Assembly (NCBI GenBank): GCA_029565685.1
Contig: JAKQNR010000020.1
Coordinates: forward strand, 62,001 to 126,000
Source of the DNA: a bacterium
Lineage (GTDB): Bacteria; Zhuqueibacterota; Zhuqueibacteria; Residuimicrobiales; Residuimicrobiaceae
DNA: 64,000 nt
Direction of reading: 5' to 3'
The first letter of the stretch is position 1. Each line of letters opens with the position of its first letter. This document shows, piece after piece, positions 8,787 to 17,406 of this stretch. The translations under genes and the position numbers were made by a program. The notes below the pieces were generated by a model. It saw only the letters and a list, made by a program, of their open reading frames with translations, did not search any database and was not told where the DNA came from.

Positions 8787-10991
8787 ATGGACACGGTCTC
8801 AATCCTGCCTCCCGGTTCGATCGGGAAAAATTTTATTCCCGATGAATTTCTTCCGGACAACAAAGATGAATACTATTACCGGAACCTGCAATCGTTATGG
8901 CCCACCAGCCGATGGCGGCATTTGCACGCCGCGGAAGTGGAACGATTGGTCAAAAACAACAACACCTCCAGCAATTGGGACGACATTCTCGTCACCGACC
9001 AGTTCGAACCCGCGCTGCTGGTCAACAATCAGTTTTTCGGCATGGTGCGGATCGGACGGCTGCAGAACGCCGTGCTGGAGCATAACGATTTGAAGCTGCC
9101 CACCGGCATCACCGGCAGCATCATCATCGCCTGCGACATCGGCGACGATGTGGCCATTCACAACGTCGGTTATTTGTCCCATTTCATCATCGGCGACCGC
9201 TGCATTCTTTCCAAGGTGGATGAGATGAACACCAGCGATCACGCCAAGTTCGGCAACGGCATTGTCAAGGACGGTGAAAAGGAGGAGGTGCGCATCTGGC
9301 TGGATCTGATGAACGAGGTCGGCTGCCGCCGCGTGGCCCCTTTTGACGGCATGATCGCGGCCGATGCCTATCTGTGGGCCAAATATCGGGACGACCGGCG
9401 CTTGCAGGCTCGGCTGCAGGAGATCACGCAAAATAGCTTTGATTCCCATCGGGGATATTACGGCATGATCGGCAATCAATGCGTGATTAAAAATTCACTG
9501 ATCCTCAAGGACGTCAAGATCGGCTCGCACTGTTATATCAAGGGCGCCAACAAGCTCAAGAATCTGACGATCAATTCCTCCTATGAAGAGCCCACGCAGA
9601 TCGGCGAGGGGGTTGAACTGGTCAACGGCATCATCGGCTACGGCTGCCACATCTTTTACGGCTGCAAGGCCGTCCGCTTCGTGCTCGGGGACAATTCCAA
9701 TCTCAAGTACGGCGCTCGGCTCATCAATTCCTTTCTCGGCGACAATTCCACCATCTCTTGTTGCGAAGTGCTCAACAATCTGATTTTTCCGGCGCACGAA
9801 CAGCATCACAACAATTCTTTTCTGGTAGCGGGCGTCGTGCTCGGGCAGAGCAATGTGGCCGCCGGCGCCACCATCGGCTCCAACCACAACAGCCGGGCCA
9901 ATGACAATGAGATTCAGGCGGGGCGTGGTTTTTGGCCGGGGCTGTGCACCAGCATCAAACATTCCAGCCGCTTTGCCTCATTCGTCTTGCTCTCCAAGGC
10001 GGATTACCCGGCAGAGCTGGATATTCCGCTGCCTTTCTCGCTGCTCAGCAATAACGCCTCGCTGGACCGTCTGGAAATCATGCCCGCCTACTGGTGGTTG
10101 TACAACATGTATGCCTTGAAACGCAACGCCGCCAAATATGCCAGCCGCGACAAGCGGAAAATAAAAAAACAGAACATCGAATTTGACGCCCTGGCCCCGG
10201 ACACCATCGAGGAGATTCTGACCGCCTGCCGTCTGTTGGAGATCTGGACCGCCAAGGCCTGGCTGCGGTCGCAAGGCCGGCATCAGGGAGACGAGACGGA
10301 GCAGACCCTGGCATCGCTGGGACGCGACCTGTTGAGCGCATCTGAGGATAAAACCAAAGGCCTGGAGATTCTCGGCGAGGACATGGAACGGTCCAACCGC
10401 AAGGTGCTCATCCTCAAAGCTCATGCCGCTTATCGGGCCTATCAGGACATGGTTCGTTATTATGGCGTCAAAAACCTGATCGCCTTTCTGCGCTCCCATC
10501 CACGCGCCGGATTCCCTGCTCTGCGTAAAACGCTGCGCGGCCGCCACATCGATAGATGGGTGAACTTTGGCGGCCAGCTGATGCCGGAACAGGATGCAGA
10601 TCAATTGCGCGCCGACATCGCTGCTGCCAAACTGGATTCCTGGCAGGCCATTCACGATCGCTATGATGAGCTGTGGGCTGCCTATCCGTTTGAAAAACAG
10701 CGGCATGCCTACGCGGTCTTATGCGCGCTGCTGCAGTGCAAGGATCTGAGCAAAAAACAGTGGCTGGCGCTGCTCGATGACTCGATTCGAATTCAAACTT
10801 ATATCAGTGATCAGGTGTATATTTCGCGTAAGAAGGATTTTGACAATCGATTTCATCGCGCTACGTTCCGTAACCTGGAAGAGATGACCGCCGCGGTCGG
10901 CACGATCGAGCAAAATGATTTTATTCATCAAGTGCGTGAGGAGACGCGTCGTTTTATGGAAGAGATTCGTATTATCAAGGAGAAAAGTTGA
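8787..10991 (+). CDS. DUF4954-type protein with left-handed beta-helix region
   Basis: The 734-residue soluble protein matches what I know as DUF4954, found mainly in Bacteroidetes and spirochaetes and without an assigned function. Residues about 90-400 contain many isoleucine/glycine hexapeptide-like turns (GSIIIACDIGDDVAIHN, IGSHCYIKGANKL), the pattern of left-handed beta-helix sugar-nucleotidyl or acyl transferases. The last 300 residues are helical and charged. ATG at 8787 has AGGGG six bases upstream; TTG at 8781 is less likely. It lies directly before a SIS-domain gene with a 35-base gap, so the two probably act on the same sugar. A transferase activity is inference. Confidence 0.75.
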   Translation: MDTVSILPPGSIGKNFIPDEFLPDNKDEYYYRNLQSLWPTSRWRHLHAAEVERLVKNNNTSSNWDDILVTDQFEPALLVNNQFFGMVRIGRLQNAVLEHNDLKLPTGITGSIIIACDIGDDVAIHNVGYLSHFIIGDRCILSKVDEMNTSDHAKFGNGIVKDGEKEEVRIWLDLMNEVGCRRVAPFDGMIAADAYLWAKYRDDRRLQARLQEITQNSFDSHRGYYGMIGNQCVIKNSLILKDVKIGSHCYIKGANKLKNLTINSSYEEPTQIGEGVELVNGIIGYGCHIFYGCKAVRFVLGDNSNLKYGARLINSFLGDNSTISCCEVLNNLIFPAHEQHHNNSFLVAGVVLGQSNVAAGATIGSNHNSRANDNEIQAGRGFWPGLCTSIKHSSRFASFVLLSKADYPAELDIPLPFSLLSNNASLDRLEIMPAYWWLYNMYALKRNAAKYASRDKRKIKKQNIEFDALAPDTIEEILTACRLLEIWTAKAWLRSQGRHQGDETEQTLASLGRDLLSASEDKTKGLEILGEDMERSNRKVLILKAHAAYRAYQDMVRYYGVKNLIAFLRSHPRAGFPALRKTLRGRHIDRWVNFGGQLMPEQDADQLRADIAAAKLDSWQAIHDRYDELWAAYPFEKQRHAYAVLCALLQCKDLSKKQWLALLDDSIRIQTYISDQVYISRKKDFDNRFHRATFRNLEEMTAAVGTIEQNDFIHQVREETRRFMEEIRIIKEKS

Positions 10992-11026
10992 CCGAGGGTG
11001 CTCTGGACGCTGAAAGGAAGGATGCC

Positions 11027-12046
11027 ATGAATCTCAAACAAGATCGATACGGCCGCTACGCACTGGTTCGGGAGATGATGGATGCTATCGGGCTGATGAG
11101 ACGCTATGATCCGGCACAGTCCGCCGAGGTCTCCGCCGCGATCAAAAAGGCGGGCCGATTAATGCTGACCGGCGAAGGGTCAAGTCGGATTTTTCCGGCC
11201 AAAAACGCCGTGACTAAGGCTCTGACCCTGGGCCTCGATCTGTCCATCGCCACCGACGGCTGTCGGCAATGCGCAAATTATGATCTCAGCCGTTTCGCTG
11301 TTTTTTGCGCTTCCAATTCCGGAAAAACCAAGGAGGCTGTGCTGCTGGCGAGAAAACTGGCAGAGGGCGGCCATCGCCGCCTTTTCGCGCTCTGCGCCAA
11401 CGACGGAACGCCTCTGGAGGCCGTGTGCACGAAAACCTTCCTGCTCACTTGCGGCTGGGAGCAAGCGGTGGCGGCCACCAAGAGCGTCATCGAGCAAGCC
11501 CTGTTCTATCAGTCCATCCTCTGGAACCTGCGCGGCGGCAGCGCCCAAACACCCTGGCCGGCCGATGCGGCGGAGAAAATGGAGCAGGCTTTGACGATGC
11601 CTATCGATCCCGCCATCATCGCCGCCGCGGTTCAGGCTCCGACCCTCTACTTTGCCGGCTATAACGACGGCGTGGCTGAAGAGCTCACGCTCAAAGCCAA
11701 TGAGATTACCAGAAAAAAATCGGATTACCTGGAGGGCACCTATGCCGTCCACGGCATCGAGGAGGTGATGGAACCCAGTGATGTGGTCTTTGTCATCGAT
11801 CCAATCAAAGAGGAGATAGAAAAATTCAGCCAGGTTTTGGAGAAAGGCGTTGGTCTGGCGGTGATCGCCGTTTCCACTGACGAGACGCCGTTTCCCACCC
11901 TGCGAGTGCCGGATGCCGGAGAGATGAATCCGTTTGTGTTTTTGTGCGCCGGCTGGAATCTGCTCATCGAGATCGGTCTGGCTCTGGGCATTAATCTGGA
12001 TCAGCCGGCGCGGGCGCGCAAAGTGGGCAACGAGTTCAAGGGATGA
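11027..12046 (+). CDS. SIS-domain sugar isomerase/deaminase-like protein
   Basis: The 339-residue protein has two SIS (sugar isomerase) domains. GEGSSRIFPAKNA and ASNSGKTKEAVLLA in the first domain fit the phosphosugar-binding loops, and NEITRKKSDYLEGTYAVHG in the second resembles the region near the catalytic Glu of GlmS-like isomerases. No glutamine amidotransferase domain is present. ATG at 11027 has AGGAAGG upstream; TTG at 10988 overlapping the previous gene is possible but lacks a site. It is the partner of the preceding DUF4954 gene. Likely an aldose/ketose or amino-sugar phosphate isomerase, substrate unknown. Confidence 0.8.
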   Translation: MNLKQDRYGRYALVREMMDAIGLMRRYDPAQSAEVSAAIKKAGRLMLTGEGSSRIFPAKNAVTKALTLGLDLSIATDGCRQCANYDLSRFAVFCASNSGKTKEAVLLARKLAEGGHRRLFALCANDGTPLEAVCTKTFLLTCGWEQAVAATKSVIEQALFYQSILWNLRGGSAQTPWPADAAEKMEQALTMPIDPAIIAAAVQAPTLYFAGYNDGVAEELTLKANEITRKKSDYLEGTYAVHGIEEVMEPSDVVFVIDPIKEEIEKFSQVLEKGVGLAVIAVSTDETPFPTLRVPDAGEMNPFVFLCAGWNLLIEIGLALGINLDQPARARKVGNEFKG

Positions 12047-12249
12047 GGGACCGATCGACAAAAACCTGCTCACCTAATTGTTTGCCAGAATCGCCCTGCA
12101 AGGAAGCAAACCAGAACAGCAGAAACCCCATTTAATGATCTTGTTGACATTTTACTGTTATTTCGCCACATTCATCATGATATCCTAGGAGGCTGTGCAT
12201 CTTACCCCAATCTGCTAAACCTCGCCTGCTCGCACCTGGGGATGCTACA

Positions 12250-12819
12250 TTGATAGCTGTTTTCGGCGCGCTCTGGGGGCTGATGGAAATTACACTTGGC
12301 ACAGCGCTTAAAGGAACACGTCTGCCTTTTTCCGGGGCCATCCTGGCCTCAGTCGCTGCAGTCATCGCCTTGACCGGACGGCATTTCGTTCATCACAACG
12401 GAGCGATACTATTGATGGGCGGCGTAGCTGCCTTGCTCAAGATTTTTTCTACGGGCATGGTCATCGCCGGTCCTTTTCTCGCCATTCTGTTGGAAGCTCT
12501 TTGTGCTGAGTTTATTGTAATCCTCTTCGGCACAGGCCGTTTGGGTTGCATCCTGGCCGGAACCGTTGTGGTTGGCTACACCGCCCTGCATCCATTTATC
12601 ACTCAGGCCTTCCTGTACGGTGGCAGGATCTTTGAGGTCTACTGGGCAATTTTCCAACAGATAAAATCTTGGCTTCATCTCGAATTCGTTCATTTTGCCT
12701 TTTTCATTGGTTTTTACATAACTGTTCACGCGCTGATTGGAGCTGCGGCCGGATGGTATGCCTTTCACCTCGCCCAATCAGCGGAAGCGCAACTCAAAAA
12801 AATGGAACATACAACCTGA
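12250..12819 (+). CDS. ECF-type transporter S-component-like membrane protein
   Basis: The 189-residue protein has about five or six membrane helices and the FGALWGLMEITLG...LPFSGAIL pattern seen in substrate-binding S components of energy-coupling-factor transporters. The start is unclear: the only standard codon is TTG at 12250, which would begin inside the first helix and has no ribosome site. A perfect AGGAGG lies at 12187-12192 and the frame is open from 12181, adding residues such as QSAKPRLLAPGDAT, so translation probably begins near 12193-12199 at a CTG/ATC codon, or at GTG 12195 if the C-run at 12205-12208 has one base too many. It overlaps or abuts the T-like gene. Confidence 0.6.
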   Translation: MIAVFGALWGLMEITLGTALKGTRLPFSGAILASVAAVIALTGRHFVHHNGAILLMGGVAALLKIFSTGMVIAGPFLAILLEALCAEFIVILFGTGRLGCILAGTVVVGYTALHPFITQAFLYGGRIFEVYWAIFQQIKSWLHLEFVHFAFFIGFYITVHALIGAAAGWYAFHLAQSAEAQLKKMEHTT

Positions 12820-12827
12820 CGCGGACT

Positions 12828-13370
12828 TTGATATATTTCTTCCTGGGTGTGGCGGCAGCCCTATCCCTGAAAGAGGGAAATCACTTCTATCTTTTCCCCT
12901 TGGCTCTGGTCGTGCTGGGACTCGCCGAACCGCGCGCTTATCGTATTTTTTTGCGCTGGAAACTCTGGCTTTTTTTTGCACTTCTGGTTGCCATTCCTGT
13001 AATTCTTCCAAGTCCCCGGGATGGCCGCTGGCTCGGCGTGCCGTTCAACAGCGCCATGTTGCGGCTCAATCTCTTAATGGTTGAGCGCAGCATCATTCTT
13101 ATGTTAACGATAAAAATGCTGACCAACCGGCTTTCCCCCCTGACGCTTTCACGCGGCTTGAGTGTTCTACGGTTGCAGCAATTGGATCAAGTCTTTAGGC
13201 TTTCGCAAGCCATGTTGCCGGAGCTGCGTGAAACGATAGCTGTTTTTTTTAAGGATGTGGAGTGGCGCCATATCGGCCGTCGACCGGCCAAACTACATGC
13301 CTTGCTGAGTCGGCTGATCGCTGCGGTTCTCTTCACCGCTCGGAACAGTCAGATGGGCGGAAAAAAATGA
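12828..13370 (+). CDS. ECF transporter T-component-like membrane protein (short)
   Basis: The roughly 180-residue product has four hydrophobic stretches (IYFFLGVAAALSL, FYLFPLALVVLGLAE, WLFFALLVAIPVIL, ERSIILMLTIKML) and then a basic helical tail. This resembles the start and middle of CbiQ/EcfT proteins, but it is shorter than usual and I do not see the two Ala-Arg-Gly coupling motifs that grip the ABC ATPases. Start codon options are TTG at 12828 or CTG at 12816 overlapping the previous stop; no ATG is available. The stop overlaps the NTPase start (ATGA), so it is co-translated with it. Assignment rests on topology and neighbours. Confidence 0.5.
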   Translation: MIYFFLGVAAALSLKEGNHFYLFPLALVVLGLAEPRAYRIFLRWKLWLFFALLVAIPVILPSPRDGRWLGVPFNSAMLRLNLLMVERSIILMLTIKMLTNRLSPLTLSRGLSVLRLQQLDQVFRLSQAMLPELRETIAVFFKDVEWRHIGRRPAKLHALLSRLIAAVLFTARNSQMGGKK

Positions 13371-13909
13371 GTTCGCCGAGCATCGCTCTGGCTGTTGGCC
13401 GTCCTAATAGCGGCAAAACGACTTGGCTGGCGGCTATTGTCCAACGGGCGCGCAGCCGGGGCCTCAAAATCGACGGTTTGCTCAGTCATGGTTTATGGGT
13501 GAACGGCATAAAAGCGACGTATGAATTAGAAGCGGTGGCAACCGGCGAGCGGCGTCCACTTGCTCGCATGAACGAACCAGCGACGGGGGATTCTTCATTG
13601 GATGAAAAAAATATCAACCCAACTGCTGGGTCACTTTTCGCGGCGAGTGCACCTGACGGTAAAGGATCAATGATCACCTGCGGACGGTTTCAATTCTCGC
13701 GGTTTGCATTCGACTGGGGGAATAAAATTTTAAGGAGCAGCAGCGGGATTATTGTAATCGACGAGTTCGGCCCCCTCGAAGCGAGCGGTAACGGGCTATG
13801 GCCGGGAATCGATTATTTGCTGCGTCATCACACTGGGCCGCTGCTGATCGCCGTCCGGCCGTCGCTGCAGGCGGATCTGTTGCAGCGTATTCGCACCATA
13901 AAGCGATAG
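13367..13909 (+). CDS. THEP1-type P-loop nucleoside triphosphatase
   Basis: The 180-residue protein carries a Walker A loop GRPNSGKT (residues 11-18) and a Walker B strand IIVIDEFGPLE (about 128-138), the form typical of the NTPase_1/THEP1 family, which hydrolyses nucleoside triphosphates. There is no ABC signature motif LSGGQ. ATG at 13367 overlaps the stop of the T-like gene. MobA follows six bases after the stop. Its place in the operon is where an ECF transporter would normally encode its ATPases, so it may power or gate the membrane pair, or process a nucleotide-linked substrate; this is inference. Confidence 0.72.
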   Translation: MSSPSIALAVGRPNSGKTTWLAAIVQRARSRGLKIDGLLSHGLWVNGIKATYELEAVATGERRPLARMNEPATGDSSLDEKNINPTAGSLFAASAPDGKGSMITCGRFQFSRFAFDWGNKILRSSSGIIVIDEFGPLEASGNGLWPGIDYLLRHHTGPLLIAVRPSLQADLLQRIRTIKR

Positions 13910-13915
13910 ATTAGA

Positions 13916-14539
13916 ATGTACGACGAGATTACAGGAATCATCCTCGCAGGGGGGAAAAGCCTGCGGATGGGGCAGGACAAGGCGTTGCTCACAGTAGGCG
14001 GGCAAACGGTCATTGGCCGGATCGCTGTGTTGATGACGTCCCTCTTTGCCCACAATCTGATCATCACCAACGATGCAAAGGCATATGGGTTTCTACCACT
14101 CACGGTCGTTACGGACATCCATCCTGGTCTGGGACCTTTAGGCGGCATACATACAGGATTGAGCCGATCATCAACATTAAGGAATCTGATCATCTCATGC
14201 GACCTTCCCTTTATGAATCGGGAAGTGATAGAGTGCATCATCAAGGCGCCTTCACCGAGTCCCATCGTCCTCGCCCGTGCCTGCGGACGACTGCAATTTT
14301 TCCCCGGACTTTACTCGAAGAGTCTTTTGCCGATCATTGAAAATAGCTTGGTCACGACCGCACCGGTTTCAGCCGTTAGCAACCGATCGTTATCCCTCTA
14401 CACTTTGGTCGAGAAGGCTCAGGCTGTTATCGTGGACGTCGAAAAAATGCCTTTTTACGACGAGTGGCTTTTTTTTAACTTGAATACCAAGGCGGATTTT
14501 GCAGCAATTGCAAAAAAATTTTCAGATGACGGGTGTTGA
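13916..14539 (+). CDS. mobA: Molybdenum cofactor guanylyltransferase MobA
   Basis: The 207-residue protein starts with the nucleotidyltransferase signature ILAGGKSLRMGQDKALL, followed by DIHPGLGPLGGIHTGL and SCDLPFM, all standard for MobA. It joins GMP from GTP to molybdopterin to make the guanine dinucleotide cofactor used by DMSO-reductase-family enzymes. This fits the molybdopterin oxidoreductase that starts 115 bases downstream. ATG at 13916 lies six bases after the NTPase stop, so it is part of that operon. Confidence 0.88.
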   Translation: MYDEITGIILAGGKSLRMGQDKALLTVGGQTVIGRIAVLMTSLFAHNLIITNDAKAYGFLPLTVVTDIHPGLGPLGGIHTGLSRSSTLRNLIISCDLPFMNREVIECIIKAPSPSPIVLARACGRLQFFPGLYSKSLLPIIENSLVTTAPVSAVSNRSLSLYTLVEKAQAVIVDVEKMPFYDEWLFFNLNTKADFAAIAKKFSDDGC

Positions 14540-14573
14540 AAATATCCATAGATGAGCGGACATTAGCCACATT

Positions 14574-14602
14574 TTGCTTGTAATTCATCGGGCTATTATC
14601 TA
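14574..14602 (+). promoter_or_regulatory. Possible promoter for the polysulfide reductase operon
   Basis: TTGCTT, 17 bases, then TATCTA lies about 50 bases before the start of the molybdoenzyme gene. The match to a sigma-70-like promoter is partial, but the position fits an operon start. Confidence 0.3.
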
Positions 14603-14654
14603 ATTTTTGCTGTGTCGTAAAGATTGGGTGAACTCTAACACTGCTGGAGAGGGT

Positions 14655-16847
14655 ATGGATTCTGTCTCAAGGCGCAAATTTCTCAAGATCGGTGGGGCAT
14701 CGGTCGTTCTTTCTGCCGCAACTCAAAGCGCTCTCGGCCGAGTCGAGGAGCTAGCCAAAACCAAGTCGTCAAAAGGTCTTGAGAAAATCCCAACCTTTTG
14801 CGACATATGCTTCTGGAAATGCGGGGCGATCGCTTACGTGGAGGATGGCAAACTGTGGAAGGTGGAGGGCAATCCCCTCGATCCGCTCAGCCGCGGCCGG
14901 CTATGTCCACGTGGAACCGGCGGCATCGGCGCCCACTACGATCCTGACCGGCTTAAATATCCCCTGATGCGCAAGTCTGTGCGAGGAGAGGAGCGGTGGA
15001 ACCAGGTCACCTGGGATGAGGCCCTCACATTCATTGCCGACAAGATGAAAAAAATCAAGAATGATTACGGCCCAGAAGCCATGGCCCTTTTCAGTCATGG
15101 TATTGGCGGAAATTTTATCAAACATCTATTCAAAGCTTACGGGTCCGCCAATATCGGCGCCCCTTCTTTCGCCCAGTGCCGCGGACCGCGCGATGTCGGC
15201 TTCAACCTCACCTTCGGCGAGGACGTCGCCTCCCCTGAGCGCACTGATATTAAAAATGCCCAATGCCTGGTGCTGATCGGCTCGCATTTGGGCGAAAACA
15301 TGCACAACACCCAAGTACAGGAATTCAGCGATGCCCTCGCCAACGGCGTCAGCCTCATCGTCGTCGATCCGCGTGTATCTGTAGCTGCGGGCAAGGCGAA
15401 ATATTACCTGCCGATCAAGCCTGGCGCGGATATGGCTTTATTGCTGGCATGGATGCAGGTCCTGGTGACAGAGCGGCTCTATAACAAGCCCTATGTTGAA
15501 AAGTATGGTTTTGGCTTTGACAATTTCGCTGCCGAGATTCTGCCTTATTCTCCCGAATGGGCCTACCCAGAAACCGGGATCGAGCCTGAAGTGATCCGTG
15601 CGACCGCCCGCGAAATGGCTCGCTACCAGCCTGCCACGCTTATCCATCCCGGCCGACATGTCACCTGGTACGGCGATGACGCCCAACGCTCAAGGGCGAT
15701 CGCGCTCTTGAATGCCTTGATGGGCAACTGGGGCGTCAAGGGCGGTTTCTACTATCCGGTTAGTATGGATGTGCCGAGCTATCCTTATCCCGAATATCCC
15801 CATTCGGACAAGCCCAAGGTCGACAATCCTGATAATAAGTTTCCCTTTGCCCACGAAGTCAATACCAACGGCATCCGCAAGGCGACCATCAGCGGCGAGC
15901 CCTATCCGGTCAAGGGCTGGTTCGTCTATGCCACCAATCTGATCCATGCTCTTCCAGACGAACAGGAAACCATCCGGGCGATCCAGAACCTCGACCTGCT
16001 GGTGGTGATTGATGTGATCCCTGCCGAAATCGCCGGCTGGGCTGATGTCGTCCTGCCCGAGGCGGTTTATCTGGAGCGCCATGACGACCTAAATGTTGAG
16101 TGGTTCCGGGAGCCCTTCATCTCTTTACGCCAGCCGGTGGTCGAAGCGCCGCACGATCAAAAGCCCAATTGGTGGATAGCCAAGAAACTGGCCGACAAGC
16201 TCGATCTTGGCCATTATTTCCCCTGGAAGGATATTGAAGAGTATCTTGAACATCGCCTCAATGCGGCCGGTTTGAGCTATGGCCAGCTAAAAAAAGAGGG
16301 CATCATCCGCGGTGAAAAGCAGCCGATCTACTTTGCAGAGGGAGTTCCCGACGTTTTTCCGACTCCTTCGGGCAAGATCGAGTTCTACTCTTTGCAGCTG
16401 GCTGAGGCCGGATTCGATCCAGTGCCCAAATATACCCAGCCCGCTCCTCCGCCTGCGGGCTTTTTTCGCCTGCTCTACGGCCGTGCCCCGGTGCATTCGT
16501 TCAGCCGCACTCAATCCAACCGCGTTCTAATGGATATGATCGGCGAGAACGAAGTTTGGATCAATCAGGACATCGCCAACCGCTACGGCCTCAAAAGCGG
16601 CGATTTTATCCGTTTGAAGAATCAGGACGGCGTGATTAGCAACCGGATCAAGGTCAAGGCAACAGAACGCATCCGTACCGACTGCGTCTATATGATCCAT
16701 GGATTTGGTCACAATTCACGCATGCTCAAGTTTGCTTATCAGAAGGGGGCGAGCGACGCCCAGCTCATCACCCGCTATAAAACCGATCCCCTCATGGGGG
16801 GCACTGCGATGAATGTGAATTTCGTCACCTTTGAGCTGGAGGCGTAG
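14655..16847 (+). CDS. psrA: Molybdopterin oxidoreductase, polysulfide/thiosulfate reductase catalytic subunit
   Basis: The 730-residue protein begins with a twin-arginine signal (SRRKFLKIGG), so it is exported folded to the periplasm. A [4Fe-4S] site is formed by Cys49, 52, 56 and 84. Cys175 in SFAQCRGPRD sits where PsrA/PhsA-type enzymes bind Mo (or W) through cysteine. The C-terminal cofactor-binding domain is present (VLMDMIGENEVWINQDIA). With the following ferredoxin and NrfD subunits it forms a complex iron-sulfur molybdoenzyme. ATG at 14655 has GGAGAGGGT upstream; ATG 14607 would add a non-signal extension. Downstream sulfur transport genes favour polysulfide or thiosulfate over tetrathionate or arsenate as substrate. 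Confidence 0.85.
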   Translation: MDSVSRRKFLKIGGASVVLSAATQSALGRVEELAKTKSSKGLEKIPTFCDICFWKCGAIAYVEDGKLWKVEGNPLDPLSRGRLCPRGTGGIGAHYDPDRLKYPLMRKSVRGEERWNQVTWDEALTFIADKMKKIKNDYGPEAMALFSHGIGGNFIKHLFKAYGSANIGAPSFAQCRGPRDVGFNLTFGEDVASPERTDIKNAQCLVLIGSHLGENMHNTQVQEFSDALANGVSLIVVDPRVSVAAGKAKYYLPIKPGADMALLLAWMQVLVTERLYNKPYVEKYGFGFDNFAAEILPYSPEWAYPETGIEPEVIRATAREMARYQPATLIHPGRHVTWYGDDAQRSRAIALLNALMGNWGVKGGFYYPVSMDVPSYPYPEYPHSDKPKVDNPDNKFPFAHEVNTNGIRKATISGEPYPVKGWFVYATNLIHALPDEQETIRAIQNLDLLVVIDVIPAEIAGWADVVLPEAVYLERHDDLNVEWFREPFISLRQPVVEAPHDQKPNWWIAKKLADKLDLGHYFPWKDIEEYLEHRLNAAGLSYGQLKKEGIIRGEKQPIYFAEGVPDVFPTPSGKIEFYSLQLAEAGFDPVPKYTQPAPPPAGFFRLLYGRAPVHSFSRTQSNRVLMDMIGENEVWINQDIANRYGLKSGDFIRLKNQDGVISNRIKVKATERIRTDCVYMIHGFGHNSRMLKFAYQKGASDAQLITRYKTDPLMGGTAMNVNFVTFELEA

Positions 16848-16848
16848 G

Positions 16849-17388
16849 ATGGCACGGTTTGCGATGGTCATAGATACGAAGAAATGTGTCGGCTGCATGG
16901 ATTGCGTTGTCGCCTGCAAGGCCGAGAACAAAGTTCCGGAGGGCTTTAACCGGGATTGGATTACCACTGAAGCTAGGGGTAAATTTCCCACGGTGCAAAT
17001 GGAGATACGCACTGAACGCTGCAACCACTGCGGCAACCCGCCCTGTGTCCATTGCTGTCCCACCGGCGCCAGTCATGTGCATGATCTTGGCGGCGTTGTT
17101 CTGGTTTATCATGATCTTTGCATCGGCTGCAAAGCATGCCTGGCCTCCTGCCCCTATGATGCCCGCTTTATCCATCCCGAGGGTTATGCCGACAAATGCA
17201 CTTTTTGCATCCACCGGGTCGAGAAGGGGCAGGACCCAGCCTGCGTTTCAGTCTGTCCGACACACTGCATGTATTTCGGCGATCTTGAGGATGTCCACAG
17301 CATGGTGAGCCGTCTGTTAGCAGAGAGAAAATGGTACGCCATCGCGCCTGAGGCAGGGACTGATCCACAACTATTTTATCTGGTTTAA
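16849..17388 (+). CDS. psrB: Four-cluster ferredoxin subunit of the molybdoenzyme (PsrB-like)
   Basis: The 179-residue protein has four groups of cysteines for [4Fe-4S] clusters: CVGCMDCVVAC (residues 13-23), CNHCGNPPCVHCCP, CIGCKACLASCP and CTFCIHRVEKGQDPACVSVCP. This is the electron-transfer subunit that connects the membrane quinol oxidase to the Mo site. ATG at 16849 follows the psrA stop by one base, with GGAGGCG overlapping the end of psrA. It has no Tat signal of its own and is probably exported with the catalytic subunit. Confidence 0.9.
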   Translation: MARFAMVIDTKKCVGCMDCVVACKAENKVPEGFNRDWITTEARGKFPTVQMEIRTERCNHCGNPPCVHCCPTGASHVHDLGGVVLVYHDLCIGCKACLASCPYDARFIHPEGYADKCTFCIHRVEKGQDPACVSVCPTHCMYFGDLEDVHSMVSRLLAERKWYAIAPEAGTDPQLFYLV

Positions 17389-17406
17389 TCCCTTTAAGAG
17401 GCTAAG

